Of a stretch of DNA of 64,000 nt, positions 17,758-26,453 are shown piece by piece. Position 1 is the first letter of the stretch; each line of letters starts with the position of its first letter. This DNA is from JANSWY01 sp965243755. Lineage in GTDB: Bacteria; Bacteroidota; Bacteroidia; Cytophagales; Cyclobacteriaceae. A model generated the notes under the pieces. It made no database searches and was not told where the DNA came from. It saw only the letters and a program-made list of their open reading frames with translations. A program made the translations under genes and the position numbers. Where the stretch lies: contig CBDEVW010000006.1 of the NCBI GenBank assembly GCA_965243755.1, positions 372,001-436,000 of the forward strand, read 5' to 3'.

Positions 17758-18285
17758 CTAGTTTCCCTCTTTTTCTCCTATTTTACTTAGGTTTTCGAAC
17801 CCATCTACCTTCATGCTCTTGGCAATTTTTGAGATGTTTTTCAGGTCTATTTCACCATATAAGCTCAGTAGAACAAACTTTTGATTTCCACCGACGATCA
17901 TGATGAGTTCTTCGATCTTGCCATTGTTATCTTTGATGGAGAACTTCATGTTTTCTTCTGCGTCTGTCACAGTCATCAACTCATCGTATCCTGATTTGTC
18001 CACTTCTGCAATGACACTTTTGAAGATTTTGCCAGAGTCAGGAATGCTGTCTCCTACCAGTACCTTCAGGCCTTTCAGTTTGCTGACAGCCTTCAGAAAT
18101 TCCTGCTCTTCTTCCGATCCGGCTTCAAGTTCGGTGAATAGAGAAAACATTTTGGCACTTACCGACACCTTTACAAAATCTTTGTTGTCGGCATATTTTT
18201 CCATGTATTTTTTGACCACTGTTCCTTGTGCAAATACTGCTGCGGAGATAATGATCAAGCTGAGTGTTGTGATTACCTTTTTCAT
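17758..18285 (-). CDS. DUF4252 protein
   Basis: A 175-residue exported protein with signal peptide KKVITTLSLIIISAAVFAQ. It contains VSVSAKMFSLFTEL, the KLKGLKVLVGDS strand, EELIMIVGGNQKFVLLSLYGEIDLKNISKI and a polar C-terminus, the standard DUF4252 pattern. It lies 6 bases downstream of the anti-sigma-like gene and 10 bases upstream of a second DUF4252 gene, so co-transcription with the sigma factor is very likely. No catalytic residues are evident; a periplasmic sensing or binding role in the sigma-controlled response is an inference from context only. Confidence 0.8.
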   Translation of the reverse strand: MKKVITTLSLIIISAAVFAQGTVVKKYMEKYADNKDFVKVSVSAKMFSLFTELEAGSEEEQEFLKAVSKLKGLKVLVGDSIPDSGKIFKSVIAEVDKSGYDELMTVTDAEENMKFSIKDNNGKIEELIMIVGGNQKFVLLSLYGEIDLKNISKIAKSMKVDGFENLSKIGEKEGN

Positions 18286-18291
18286 TTTAAG

Positions 18292-18726
18292 TTATTGATT
18301 AATAAGTTCTTCTGCTTTGTTAATTTTTTTCAATTCTTTGGAGTACATCTGACTCTCATTGAGGTTGCTGGAAATCATCATCAGGGCTTGTTTAGTCACT
18401 TCATAAGCTTCCTTGGGGTCCGTCACAGCAAAAGGGTCCTCTTTTCTGGAATCGGTAATGGCAAATATTGCTACCATCAATCCAATCGTTACGGTGGCTG
18501 CCACGGACATCCACTGTCGGCCAGGGAACTTATATTTTCCAGGAGTATCTCCTTTGTATTTCAGTTCCCCCGTTGCTGCAATTGCCCTGAAGTATTGTCC
18601 ATCGTTACTAAGTGATGGGTTTTCTTTAAAGTAAGCTTTAATTTCAGCTTCCTCTTCCAGGGATGTTTCGCCTGCCCAATATTTGTCTAGCAGGGCTTTA
18701 ATTCGCGATTCCATAAGATTCAACAT
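18292..18726 (-). CDS. Anti-sigma-factor-like membrane protein
   Basis: A 144-residue protein with a cytoplasmic N-terminal segment (KALLDKYWAGETSLEEEAEIKAYF), similar to the start of Bacteroidota anti-sigma and FecR-adjacent regulators, and one predicted transmembrane helix at about residues 72-90 (WMSVAATVTIGLMVAIFAI). A helical, Lys/Glu-rich periplasmic tail follows. Its start overlaps the end of the ECF sigma gene by 29 bases, the usual translational coupling of a sigma factor with its inhibitor. It has no zinc-binding HxxxCxxC anti-sigma motif, so the assignment rests mainly on position and topology. Confidence 0.7.
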   Translation of the reverse strand: MLNLMESRIKALLDKYWAGETSLEEEAEIKAYFKENPSLSNDGQYFRAIAATGELKYKGDTPGKYKFPGRQWMSVAATVTIGLMVAIFAITDSRKEDPFAVTDPKEAYEVTKQALMMISSNLNESQMYSKELKKINKAEELINQ

Positions 18727-19219
18727 TTTGCATTGTTTTTCGCACTTTGTTTCTGGCTCTGTGTAAGTTAACCTTTACCTCGTCCAGACTGATTTCCAGT
18801 ATGTCGGAGATCTCCTGATAGCTCATTCCCTCTACCTCTCTGAGATGAAATGTATCCTTTTGTTTATCGGGTAGCGCATTGACGGCTTCCCGAAACCATT
18901 TGTACTGGTCTTTGAAGATCACGTCTTCTGTGGTGGAAGATTGGTGCACCATTTCTTCCTGATAATCCAAAGCGGTAAATCGGTTTGTGCGTATGGCATC
19001 CAGACAACCATTTCGCACAATTCGAAAAACCCAGGCCTCCGGATTTTTTATATCCTTCAATGAGTCTCTTTTGTTCCAAATTTTCAGCAAGCATTCCTGC
19101 ACCACGTCCTGGGCAGTTTCTGTTTCCCGAATTATGGTGACCGCATATCGAAACATGCGATCCCTCACCGGAAGGATTAATTCATTGTACATTAATGACG
19201 ATTTAGTTCTGGATGCCAT
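18698..19219 (-). CDS. ECF RNA polymerase sigma factor
   Basis: A 173-residue sigma-70 family factor of the extracytoplasmic function type. Region 2 spans about 10-80, with RMFRYAVTIIRETETAQDVVQECLLKIW and the -10 recognition helix in NPEAWVFRIVRNGCLDAIR. Region 4 spans about 115-165, with ALPDKQKDTFHLREVEGMSY and EISLDEVKVNLHRARNKVRK forming the -35 helix-turn-helix. There is no C-terminal extension. It is the first gene of a six-gene unit: sigma, anti-sigma-like, two DUF4252 proteins, ABC ATPase and ABC permease. The operon is probably autoregulated, but I could not identify its target promoter with confidence in the 146 bases upstream. Confidence 0.92.
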   Translation of the reverse strand: MASRTKSSLMYNELILPVRDRMFRYAVTIIRETETAQDVVQECLLKIWNKRDSLKDIKNPEAWVFRIVRNGCLDAIRTNRFTALDYQEEMVHQSSTTEDVIFKDQYKWFREAVNALPDKQKDTFHLREVEGMSYQEISDILEISLDEVKVNLHRARNKVRKTMQNVESYGIAN

Positions 19220-19365
19220 AATTACACGAATGACGACCCGACCTGTGGTTTGTTACAGCGGGTATGAAAAAAAATAGAGGAAAAACTTTAAGTATTGGTA
19301 ATCAATAAATTAGGGTGTAAAAATAATTAGAAATAATGGATTGTATGAATTAAATTATCAAACTA

Positions 19366-19914
19366 ATGGTGTTTTTTAAATCCAAAAGAGAAAAAAGGTT
19401 GTGGCTGATGACCCTGCTTGTAGTAGTGGGCATATTCTCTACCATTGGACTAGCAACTCAATTTAGCCTGGCATTGGAGAAATATGACCTGGATGCCTGG
19501 TTCTTTTTGTTTGGCTGTTTTTTAGTCTTGGTTACCGTCGTAACTCAGGGACTTAATTTACGGGCTGGAAAAGTTGAGTGGTTATTAGCATTAGGTATGG
19601 GCACGGTCTATTATATGGTTCTGCTGCGATCAACTTTGTCAACTGAAAGAAGCCACCTGATAGAATATGGAGTGCTGGCAGTTTTTGTGTTGGAGGCATT
19701 AAAGGAACGCGATAAGCATACCAAAATAGTTGTCAATCCAGCGATTATTGCATTGATAGTTACATCACTTGTTGGCACACTTGACGAATTGGTTCAATTG
19801 GCAATTCCTGATAGAGTATTTGATCCGGAGGATATTTTATTCAATTTTTTAGGTGCCTTGCTTGCAATTGCGGCCAGCATAATCCTTTCATGGGTCCGAA
19901 AAAGGCGGAACTAA
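19366..19914 (+). CDS. VanZ-like membrane protein
   Basis: A 182-residue protein with four to five hydrophobic segments. The segments ERSHLIEYGVLAVFVLEAL and GTLDELVQLAIPDRVFDPEDILFNFLGALLAI match the VanZ family core, with its conserved HxxEYG and DExxQ...R.x.DxxDxxxNxxG pattern. The role is uncertain: VanZ confers mild teicoplanin resistance in enterococci, but most family members are uncharacterised. The C-terminus is basic (SWVRKRRN). The stop overlaps the stop region of the convergent DoxX-like gene by four bases. Confidence 0.82.
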   Translation: MVFFKSKREKRLWLMTLLVVVGIFSTIGLATQFSLALEKYDLDAWFFLFGCFLVLVTVVTQGLNLRAGKVEWLLALGMGTVYYMVLLRSTLSTERSHLIEYGVLAVFVLEALKERDKHTKIVVNPAIIALIVTSLVGTLDELVQLAIPDRVFDPEDILFNFLGALLAIAASIILSWVRKRRN

Positions 19915-20336
19915 GGTCTAATGCGTGCGTCTATTGAAATTTTGTCACCGCCAGTAAACAGAAGCGCCAAACTACCAAACAACATGGCTAATGCTGGAGT
20001 CATTCCTTCTACTGAATCATGGAACCATAGGTGAACAAAAATGATCGCCACCAGGAAATTGATCACCATCGTGAATGCTGCTGGTCTGATTTTAAAGCCA
20101 ATTAGTATCAAAATGCCAGCAATAAACTGTAGATATACGGAAAGTACAGCGTTAAACAGCGGGAAAGGAAACTGACTCTTTTCCAGAAAGTGTGAGAATT
20201 CGATCATTTTATCCCAACTGACGATGTTGTCGATCACTCCATAAATCAGTCGGGAGCCTATGAAAATCCTTAATAATAAAATTCCTATGGCTCCTTTTGA
20301 GTCCAGATAGTTTTCTAATTTCTTCAATTTAAGCAT
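19911..20336 (-). CDS. DoxX-like membrane protein
   Basis: The ATG at 20334-20336 (minus strand) is preferred, giving 141 residues. The frame opens further upstream, but that part overlaps the preceding gene and is not hydrophobic. The protein begins MLKLKKLENYLDSKGAIG and has four helices: ILLLRIFIGSRLIYGVIDN, LFNAVLSVYLQFIAGILILIG, FTMVINFLVAIIFVHLWF and PALAMLFGSLALLFTGGDK. R/F-rich helix one and the GGDKxSID-type ending are typical of the DoxX family, whose members are quinone-associated or uncharacterised. It is probably transcribed with the RidA-like gene 25 bases upstream. Confidence 0.78.
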   Translation of the reverse strand: MLKLKKLENYLDSKGAIGILLLRIFIGSRLIYGVIDNIVSWDKMIEFSHFLEKSQFPFPLFNAVLSVYLQFIAGILILIGFKIRPAAFTMVINFLVAIIFVHLWFHDSVEGMTPALAMLFGSLALLFTGGDKISIDARIRP

Positions 20337-20361
20337 TTGGGTAAGTTGGGTTTGATATTTA

Positions 20362-20817
20362 CTATTTGATTGTGAATGAACATGTGAGTCCGACACAAAA
20401 ATTTCTTGGTAGCCTTTCAACCCCAAAAATTGCCCGACTATGGGTCCCTTTCTCCTGGAGAATTTTCACAAACAGGTCCGAAGCACCATTCACAACAATT
20501 GGTGAATCATCCCAACCATCTGCTGCCTGAAAATAAGCATCCATATGATTGAGTCCTATAAGTTGATCAAATCCCACTTTTTGTTCAATTTGGGCCAATA
20601 CATTTAAGGCACACAATTCCATCGCTTTATATCCATCTTCAGTTGAGATCTCGTCACCGAGTCTTCCTTGAAATAGAAAGGCCCCATTCTTAATCGGAAA
20701 CTGGATGGCCACATAAGCAATATTTCCTCTAATGTTTACAGATTGATAACTTCCTCCGGGTGTGGATATATCAGGTAGTTCCAGGGAGTGTTGTTCCAAT
20801 AGATCTTTGGGGCTCAT
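20362..20817 (-). CDS. RidA-like (YjgF/YER057c/UK114 superfamily) protein
   Basis: The ATG at 20815-20817 starts a 151-residue protein that opens MSPKDLLEQHSLELPDISTP. The frame extends upstream into the preceding gene without further homology. The core GGSYQSVNIRGNIAYVAIQFP, the LNVLAQIEQKVGFDQLI helix and the C-terminal HSRAIFGVERLPRNFCVGL match the longer RidA-like subfamily. The Arg in the HSRAIFGVERLP segment corresponds to the residue needed for imine deamination in RidA. The enzymatic role is not certain for this subfamily. It lies in a minus-strand cluster with a four-helix membrane protein (19 bases upstream) and a DoxX-like protein. Confidence 0.82.
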   Translation of the reverse strand: MSPKDLLEQHSLELPDISTPGGSYQSVNIRGNIAYVAIQFPIKNGAFLFQGRLGDEISTEDGYKAMELCALNVLAQIEQKVGFDQLIGLNHMDAYFQAADGWDDSPIVVNGASDLFVKILQEKGTHSRAIFGVERLPRNFCVGLTCSFTIK

Positions 20818-20836
20818 AAGTGATGAAATGATTATG

Positions 20837-21289
20837 TCAATCTGTTTCTTTACGGGAAATGAGCTTGATGGTTCCGGGTAAAAACAATAATCCAAGACCA
20901 AGGGCAAACAAAGAACTGATCATCATGAATGTCATTCTACCCTGCAATTCATTCAGGTATGGATCGTCGACCAAAAGGACCATGGGGATTCCCAATAGTC
21001 CCCTTGAAATAAATGTCAAACATACCATAGACAATACAACCTTCATGAGGGGAAGCGGTCTAATTAATTCTGCTCCGGCAAAGGCATAAAATCCCCAAAA
21101 TATCAAAATAAGGGTGATTATTGAGGTAACAATGGTTGGATGATTAGATCCTTTTTCAGCCAATTGTGCCATGCCTTCTCCAGCACCAAAAAAACGATAC
21201 CAATCTGGGCCACCTAAAATGATACCTACATGCAACAGCGCGATGAGAAAGCAAAGGATACCTGCAATTTTGAAATAAGTTTTTGTCAT
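20837..21289 (-). CDS. Four-helix membrane protein, unknown family
   Basis: A 150-residue integral membrane protein with four hydrophobic helices: IAGILCFLIALLHVGIILGG, IVTSIITLILIFWGFYAFAG, LMKVVLSMVCLTFISRGLLGI and MMISSLFALGLGLLFLPG. GGPDWYRFFGAGEGMAQLAEKGS, between the first two helices, looks conserved, but I cannot name the family. It is the first gene of a likely three-gene unit with the RidA-like and DoxX-like genes. There is no signal peptide beyond the first helix, so an inner-membrane location is likely. Confidence 0.65.
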   Translation of the reverse strand: MTKTYFKIAGILCFLIALLHVGIILGGPDWYRFFGAGEGMAQLAEKGSNHPTIVTSIITLILIFWGFYAFAGAELIRPLPLMKVVLSMVCLTFISRGLLGIPMVLLVDDPYLNELQGRMTFMMISSLFALGLGLLFLPGTIKLISRKETD

Positions 21290-21361
21290 AATGAATAGTA
21301 TTTACTGACCAGCCATGCAAACATACGTTTTGTTTTTACACAGATGGACACAAATTGGTGC

Positions 21362-21402
21362 AAAAAAAGAAGGTGCCTGATATAGACACCCTCCTCTTTT
21401 AA
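21362..21402 (-). terminator. Intrinsic terminator of the lipoprotein gene at 21422
   Basis: On the minus strand GGTGTC pairs with GGCACC across a seven-base loop, extended by AGGAG/TTCTT-type pairs, and is followed by a run of seven T. The stem and T-tract are almost the same as in the gcdH terminator at 11053-11089. Confidence 0.82.
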
Positions 21403-21421
21403 TAAACCAATTGATGAAACA

Positions 21422-22534
21422 TTAATTCATGATAGCATCCTGAAATCTTCCGCCTCCTAAAACGGATCCTCCAAAATTGTTGATACACGCACCTGCATAA
21501 GCATTCCAAATGGTTGAATTGATGCTGAATTCCACGTTGTTGCGAACAGTGGTCCAGCCTACACCTTGAGCAAATGCCGGATCACAAGGGTTTTGCAGTT
21601 GCAACTGATGCATGACCACAAAACCACCTCTGGCAAGAGATTTTTGGAACCTTCTTTCTCTCCATCGGCCATTGATCCATCTCCATCCTTTGGTATTCAC
21701 CCCAAAACTTCTCCATAACCAGAAATTGTTGATGTAACACCTCATTCTTAGGCAGGTAGGATGACCTGTATTGTCGGTGAACTCAGTCCGCATTCTAAAT
21801 GTACGGCACCCAGCTCCGCCACGACCTTCAGTTTGTTCTTCGTCTTCAAAACTCACTACACCGGTAATATGTCTGGTGGTGTCTAAAATGTTGATGGCGG
21901 TTTCAGCGTTGATGAATAGTTGTGCGTAAGTTTCAATACCATATTGCTCTGCTGGGTTTTCTTCCCAATTGGATTCCTGAGTAGCATTGATTACCCATTC
22001 ATCATTCTCTTGCTTTATTTTACTCCATAATGTATTGATGGGCATACGATCGGAGATACTTTGCTGAAGATCGTAGAAGCCGATCTGGTCAGTTTCAAAT
22101 AGGTCCTCAATTTCGATTGATAATTCATCATAAGTGTACTGTTTGGCAAACTCCGGGTTTTCCTGTGCTATCCCGATTAATTGCTCAATTTGATCGTCAT
22201 AGGTAGTTTGCCAAATGGAGTCTTTTTCTCTGACTTGCTCATACACCGGCCGAAATTCTTTCTCGGAAGTGATATAAAGCATTCCATTTCGATGATTCAG
22301 GGACTTTAAGTTCACCTGATTGCTCAATTCACCACGACTAGTGGCAAGGTAATCTGCGGCCTCATAATACGCAGATGCGAAATTGTCATCTTCCAGCAGT
22401 GGAGAAGTCCTGGATTGCTTTTCAGAGAGTTGCTCAGCACCGGAGTTGGAAACACTCAGGTCTGCTAAATCTGTGGTTTCGGAACAGGCATACATGCATG
22501 CTGCCGTAACAAGTAATAAAACTAATTTTTTCAT
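21422..22534 (-). CDS. Lipoprotein of unknown function
   Basis: The ATG at 22532-22534 begins the lipoprotein signal KKLVLLLVTAACMYAC (lipobox MYAC, Cys about residue 17), giving 370 residues. A TTG nine bases upstream is a less likely start. Residues about 35-230 are polar and helical. The last 135 residues are richer in Gly, Arg, Trp and Cys (GRGGAGCRTFRMRTEF, CLRMRCYINNFWLWRSFG, LGGGRFQDAIMN). I do not recognise a family. The upstream region shares several blocks with that of the lipoprotein gene at 25910-26404. The two genes flank the CHAT gene, which suggests shared regulation. Confidence 0.6.
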   Translation of the reverse strand: MKKLVLLLVTAACMYACSETTDLADLSVSNSGAEQLSEKQSRTSPLLEDDNFASAYYEAADYLATSRGELSNQVNLKSLNHRNGMLYITSEKEFRPVYEQVREKDSIWQTTYDDQIEQLIGIAQENPEFAKQYTYDELSIEIEDLFETDQIGFYDLQQSISDRMPINTLWSKIKQENDEWVINATQESNWEENPAEQYGIETYAQLFINAETAINILDTTRHITGVVSFEDEEQTEGRGGAGCRTFRMRTEFTDNTGHPTCLRMRCYINNFWLWRSFGVNTKGWRWINGRWRERRFQKSLARGGFVVMHQLQLQNPCDPAFAQGVGWTTVRNNVEFSINSTIWNAYAGACINNFGGSVLGGGRFQDAIMN

Positions 22535-22580
22535 TGTGAACAATGGTTAAAGGGTTGAATAAAAGATTACTGACCATTCT

Positions 22581-22734
22581 GATCAACACTCAATGAACCT
22601 GGTTGGATTGATAAAGGCCCATGTCAATTAGTATGGCAAGACAAGATTAAACTGAAATGGAATGATGGTACACAACGGTTTATTATTTGTAACTGATGAA
22701 GTCTTATATGTAAGGTTCTTTCGAGTATTTGTTA
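22581..22734 (-). promoter_or_regulatory. Conserved upstream module, copy A
   Basis: On the plus strand the blocks GATCAACAC (22581), GTCAATTAGT (22623), AACGGTTTATTATT (22674) and GAGTATTTGTTA (22723) recur in the same order upstream of the gene at 25910-26404. The distance between the last two blocks is 49 bases in both copies, and between the second and third 51 and 52. The module precedes the minus-strand lipoprotein gene and also lies within the divergent region of the CHAT gene. Conserved order and spacing suggest a promoter or regulator-binding unit rather than chance. Confidence 0.55.
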
Positions 22735-22813
22735 ACCAAAGAATTTAAGATTTGTATACCTGATTGTATCAATTAATCACTTATTTTTAAGATTGGAATT
22801 CCAGCTGTGCCCT

Positions 22814-25800
22814 ATGAAAATTATAACCACGTCCCTGTTATTTATAATAGTCATTCATTTTTCCAGTGCTCAAAATGTTGCTTCGCTAATAGCCAAAGGG
22901 GAATTGGCCAATCAGATGGGCAAATATGACAGTGCACTATATTATTTCAAATCAGCAACTGAAAGTAACTCATCGTCTGTGGAAGAGCAGTACAACGCAT
23001 TGATCAAATTGGGCTATGCCTATCTGAAAAAGTATGAATTCGAAAAAGCATCTGATGTAACCCGTAAGATTGAACAACTATCTCTGACTGAGAAAGACCA
23101 GCTTGTGGATTGGTTTATACTTAAAGGGAAGATTGCTAATAAATTGGATCAGGAGGACGGGGAGCGGTGGTTCGATTCTGCCATCAGTCTTCAACCAAAT
23201 ATTCCTTCATTGGTAAGGCTTTATCTCCATAAGGGTTTGTTTCAAATCTTCATGTACAATCAGAAAGAGGCTCAGAATTGCTATGATAGTGCCATGCAAC
23301 TTGCCAAATCCTCTGAGATAGATTCACTTGATTTGGCTGGACTTCAGGAATTATCTGCGAGGATCAAATGGAAGCGAGGTGACTTTTTAGGAGCCTTGAA
23401 AGACTTTAAACTTTCATTAGCAACGAAAAGAAAATTATTAGGAGAGTTCCACCCTGAAGTCGGTTTTCTTACAGGAAATATTGGAATCATGTATAAAAAC
23501 CTCCTGCAGTATGACCGAGCGTTGGATTATTACATATTATCGTTAGAGTTCCGAAGGAGATATTTGGGAGAAGGGCACATTGAGGTGGCAAACATGTACA
23601 ATAACATAGGATATCTATATTATCTCAAGGATCAATTTGACGAAGCAGAAAGGTATCATCAAAAGGCCTATGATATCAGGATTCAGAAATTGCCACCAAA
23701 TCATGTTCATGTTTTGCAATCAATTGAACATTTGGGTTTGTGTCATGGAGGGAAAGGTGAATTTGATCAAGCGGAAGAGAAGTTTAGAAGAATTTTGCAG
23801 GCCAGGATTGAAAAATTGGGATATGATCATCATCATGTGGGATACGCATTGTATAATCTTGGAGCTGTGGCTGTGGAGGAGAAGGATTTTGAAAAAGCAG
23901 CCAATTACTTTCAGGAGGCAATATTGATTGGTAATAAAATTTATGGAGCACATAATTTTGATCAGGCCGACAACTACAACCGGCTAGCTAAATGTCTGTT
24001 GGCGCTAAATCGCTTTGAAGAAGCGGCGGAGAGCTTCCAGTTGTCAATCCAGTACAACACTCCCGGTTACAAATGGTCTGGTAAAATATTTACTGCACCA
24101 GATGAAATGCATTACTTGTCGTTTAGAGAAATACTGAGATCCTATATAGGATTGGCTTATGCTGCTTCTGAGCTTGATCAGGCTGCTTTGGCCAAAGAAT
24201 ATCTTAACAAAGCTGAAACTATCATTTATGATTATAAGCTCCGATTTAAGAATAAAAAGGATCTTTTAAGAATTTCAGCCAGCTATAAACAATTAGCGGA
24301 TTGCGGCATAAAGGTTTATAAAACTTCTTTTGAACAGGATGGTGACAGACATCACCTGGAACAGGTATTTAGATATTCTGAGTTGGCAAAAGCCTCCACA
24401 TTGCTCAGCGAACTCAATGAAGAGAAAGCCAGAAGAATAAGTGGAATTCCTGTTGCCTTCTTACAAAGGGAATCTGACTTGAGAAATGAGAAGGACTCAC
24501 TAATGAATAAAATCCTTGAATTTACCCGTGAAGGAATTGACGATGAAAACCTCACCGGGACTAAAACAGCGATGTTTCAGGTGAACAGAAATTATGAAGA
24601 TTTTCTCGATTCCATGGAGTCAGCATATCCTCAGTACGTTCATAAAAAATTCGGTCGGTATACTGCTAATATTCCAGATTTACAGCAGCAACTGAGGTCT
24701 TATAAAAAGCCAGCTGCTCTGCTGTCCTATCATTTGTCGGACAGCAATCAATTAACCACAGTTCTGATCAAACAGGATACTTTTTTCATCACTGAGCAGG
24801 AGGCAGATGGTCTAAATGAATTGATTGGGACCTTTCGCAGCAGCCTGGAGTCGCAGGAGGAATTGACTTTTGATTCCAGCAGTGCTTCCTTATATGCCTT
24901 ATTGATAGCACCAGTTCAAGATCTATTGGGTGAGGTGAAGCGGCTGGTAATAATCCCTGATGGCGTCCTGGGTTATATTCCTTTTGAAATATTAATGACA
25001 AATGATGGCAATAAATATCTAATGGAAAGTCATGACATCAGTTATGAATTGTCATCAACATTGTGGAGGACCAGGGAGAGCAGGAAATCAAACATGCGAC
25101 CTGAACTGTTAGCATACGCACCGTCATTTGATCAGGCGTTACTGGCAAGCAATGAAGACTATAGAATCTCTGAATTTAGAGACGAATCCCTGGGTGATCT
25201 TCCAGGAGCCAAAAAAGAGGTTGTTGGGATTGGACAACATTTTACAGCTACTACATTATTGGGCGAGTCTGCTACTGAATCTCATTTCAAAGAAGAAGCC
25301 TCCAAATATGACATCATCCATTTTGCAACGCATTCTGTGGTAAACGAAAAAAATACCGATTACACCAGGTTATATTTTCAAGCAAGCAGTGGAGAAAATG
25401 AGGAGGATGGTTATTTGCATGCCTTCGAATTGGATAACATTGAACTAAACGCCCGACTGGTCACTTTGAGTGCATGCAATACAGGCTTTGGTAAGGTAGA
25501 AGAAGGGGAGGGTGTCATGAGTTTAGCCAGGTCTTTTACAGCTGCAGGTGTACCGGGTGTGGTAATGAGTCTTTGGCCTGCTTCAGACAAGTCTACACCC
25601 ATTCTGATGGAGAGTTTCTACAAATACCTGTCCGAAGGTCAATCGAAAGATGAAGCACTGAATAATGCAAGAAAGGACTACTTATCCACAGCTACCGGCA
25701 AAGCAAAGCATCCATTTTACTGGGGAGGATTTGTGTTGATTGGAGATACTGACCCATTGAGTGAGGAGACGAACTCGATGTGGTTGCTTGTGTTAGGACT

Positions 25801-25849
25801 GCTTGTTGTTCTTACTGCAGGGGTGATTATTGTGAAGAAAAACAGGTGA
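22814..25849 (+). CDS. TPR-CHAT domain protein with C-terminal membrane anchor
   Basis: The ATG at 22814 starts a signal peptide (KIITTSLLFIIVIHFSSAQ); the TTG at 22793 is rejected. The 1011-residue protein has about ten tetratricopeptide repeats over residues 25-430, including the TPR_12 segments GEFHPEVGFLTGNIGIMYKN and GEGHIEVANMYNNIGYLYY. A helical linker and a CHAT (caspase HetF associated with TPRs) domain at about 610-975 follow. The catalytic dyad is intact: His840 in HFATHS and Cys888 in LSACNTGFG. A single membrane helix (WLLVLGLLVVLTAGVIIV, about 990-1007) ends the chain. CHAT domains are clan CD cysteine peptidases, often activated by partner binding; targets are usually unknown. 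The enzyme is likely exported and inner-membrane anchored. Confidence 0.88.
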   Translation: MKIITTSLLFIIVIHFSSAQNVASLIAKGELANQMGKYDSALYYFKSATESNSSSVEEQYNALIKLGYAYLKKYEFEKASDVTRKIEQLSLTEKDQLVDWFILKGKIANKLDQEDGERWFDSAISLQPNIPSLVRLYLHKGLFQIFMYNQKEAQNCYDSAMQLAKSSEIDSLDLAGLQELSARIKWKRGDFLGALKDFKLSLATKRKLLGEFHPEVGFLTGNIGIMYKNLLQYDRALDYYILSLEFRRRYLGEGHIEVANMYNNIGYLYYLKDQFDEAERYHQKAYDIRIQKLPPNHVHVLQSIEHLGLCHGGKGEFDQAEEKFRRILQARIEKLGYDHHHVGYALYNLGAVAVEEKDFEKAANYFQEAILIGNKIYGAHNFDQADNYNRLAKCLLALNRFEEAAESFQLSIQYNTPGYKWSGKIFTAPDEMHYLSFREILRSYIGLAYAASELDQAALAKEYLNKAETIIYDYKLRFKNKKDLLRISASYKQLADCGIKVYKTSFEQDGDRHHLEQVFRYSELAKASTLLSELNEEKARRISGIPVAFLQRESDLRNEKDSLMNKILEFTREGIDDENLTGTKTAMFQVNRNYEDFLDSMESAYPQYVHKKFGRYTANIPDLQQQLRSYKKPAALLSYHLSDSNQLTTVLIKQDTFFITEQEADGLNELIGTFRSSLESQEELTFDSSSASLYALLIAPVQDLLGEVKRLVIIPDGVLGYIPFEILMTNDGNKYLMESHDISYELSSTLWRTRESRKSNMRPELLAYAPSFDQALLASNEDYRISEFRDESLGDLPGAKKEVVGIGQHFTATTLLGESATESHFKEEASKYDIIHFATHSVVNEKNTDYTRLYFQASSGENEEDGYLHAFELDNIELNARLVTLSACNTGFGKVEEGEGVMSLARSFTAAGVPGVVMSLWPASDKSTPILMESFYKYLSEGQSKDEALNNARKDYLSTATGKAKHPFYWGGFVLIGDTDPLSEETNSMWLLVLGLLVVLTAGVIIVKKNR

Positions 25850-25860
25850 TAACTGAGGGT

Positions 25861-25890
25861 AAACCCGCAAATATGATTATTTGCAGGTTT
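25861..25890 (-). terminator. Hairpin between convergent genes, possible terminator
   Basis: AAACCCGCAAATA and TATTTGCAGGTTT form a 13-bp stem with a four-base loop. The single mismatch is C-A on the plus strand but G-U on the minus strand, so the RNA hairpin is better on the minus strand, where it would follow the lipoprotein gene at 25910. The following T-run is short. Confidence 0.5.
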
Positions 25891-25909
25891 AAACAAATTT
25901 AGATTGTGA

Positions 25910-26404
25910 TTACTTTAGCCGGGCCAAAATAACGTACCCACCGTGCTCTCCCAATTCGGGATTGAATTCATAGTCACCTGCGAGCAGCTCGTACTCACCC
26001 AGGTCATGATTCTGAACTACTCTGCAAACTTCATGGTTCTCAATCATTTGTTGATGTTTCGGGTCTGATGGGTGAAGGTAAAAGTTCATTGAACCTCTTC
26101 CTGTCTCTGCATCAATGGAAACTTCACCAGAATTATAGGCAATTAAATTATTACTTTCCGGACATGGGACCTGAACGCCATTTTCAAAGCAACAGAACCA
26201 GCAGTGATCAGGCTTGCAGATTCCAAATTTATTGCAATCAGGAGCCTTCCAGCCATTCTCCCACGAAACATGGAAGATGTATTTTTTAATTTCTCTGGCA
26301 CTATTGGTCTCAATCTGGTCATCAAAGGTGTCCGTGATTTCTGGTGATTCCTGACATGCGGCAAACAGTCCGATCAATCCGATCATTACGATTAATTTTT
26401 TCAT
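25910..26404 (-). CDS. Small Cys-rich lipoprotein of unknown function
   Basis: A 164-residue lipoprotein with signal KKLIVMIGLIGLFAAC (lipobox FAAC). The mature part has a cysteine cluster (DCNKFGICKPDHCWFCCFENG) that could bind a metal or form disulfides. The C-terminus, EYELLAGDYEFNPELGEHGGYVILARL, resembles a small beta domain. I do not recognise a family. Its upstream region shares blocks with that of the lipoprotein gene at 21422-22534, so both genes beside the CHAT gene may respond to the same signal. It is convergent with the CHAT gene across a hairpin. Confidence 0.6.
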   Translation of the reverse strand: MKKLIVMIGLIGLFAACQESPEITDTFDDQIETNSAREIKKYIFHVSWENGWKAPDCNKFGICKPDHCWFCCFENGVQVPCPESNNLIAYNSGEVSIDAETGRGSMNFYLHPSDPKHQQMIENHEVCRVVQNHDLGEYELLAGDYEFNPELGEHGGYVILARLK

Positions 26405-26453
26405 TGTGATAAATGGTTATTGTGGTTAAATAAAACTTGTAATTAAACCATCA

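Noticed and set aside
22814..25849. TPR-CHAT protein as part of a type III-E CRISPR (Craspase) system
   Set aside because: No cas gene or CRISPR array occurs in the window, and the protein carries a signal peptide and a membrane anchor.
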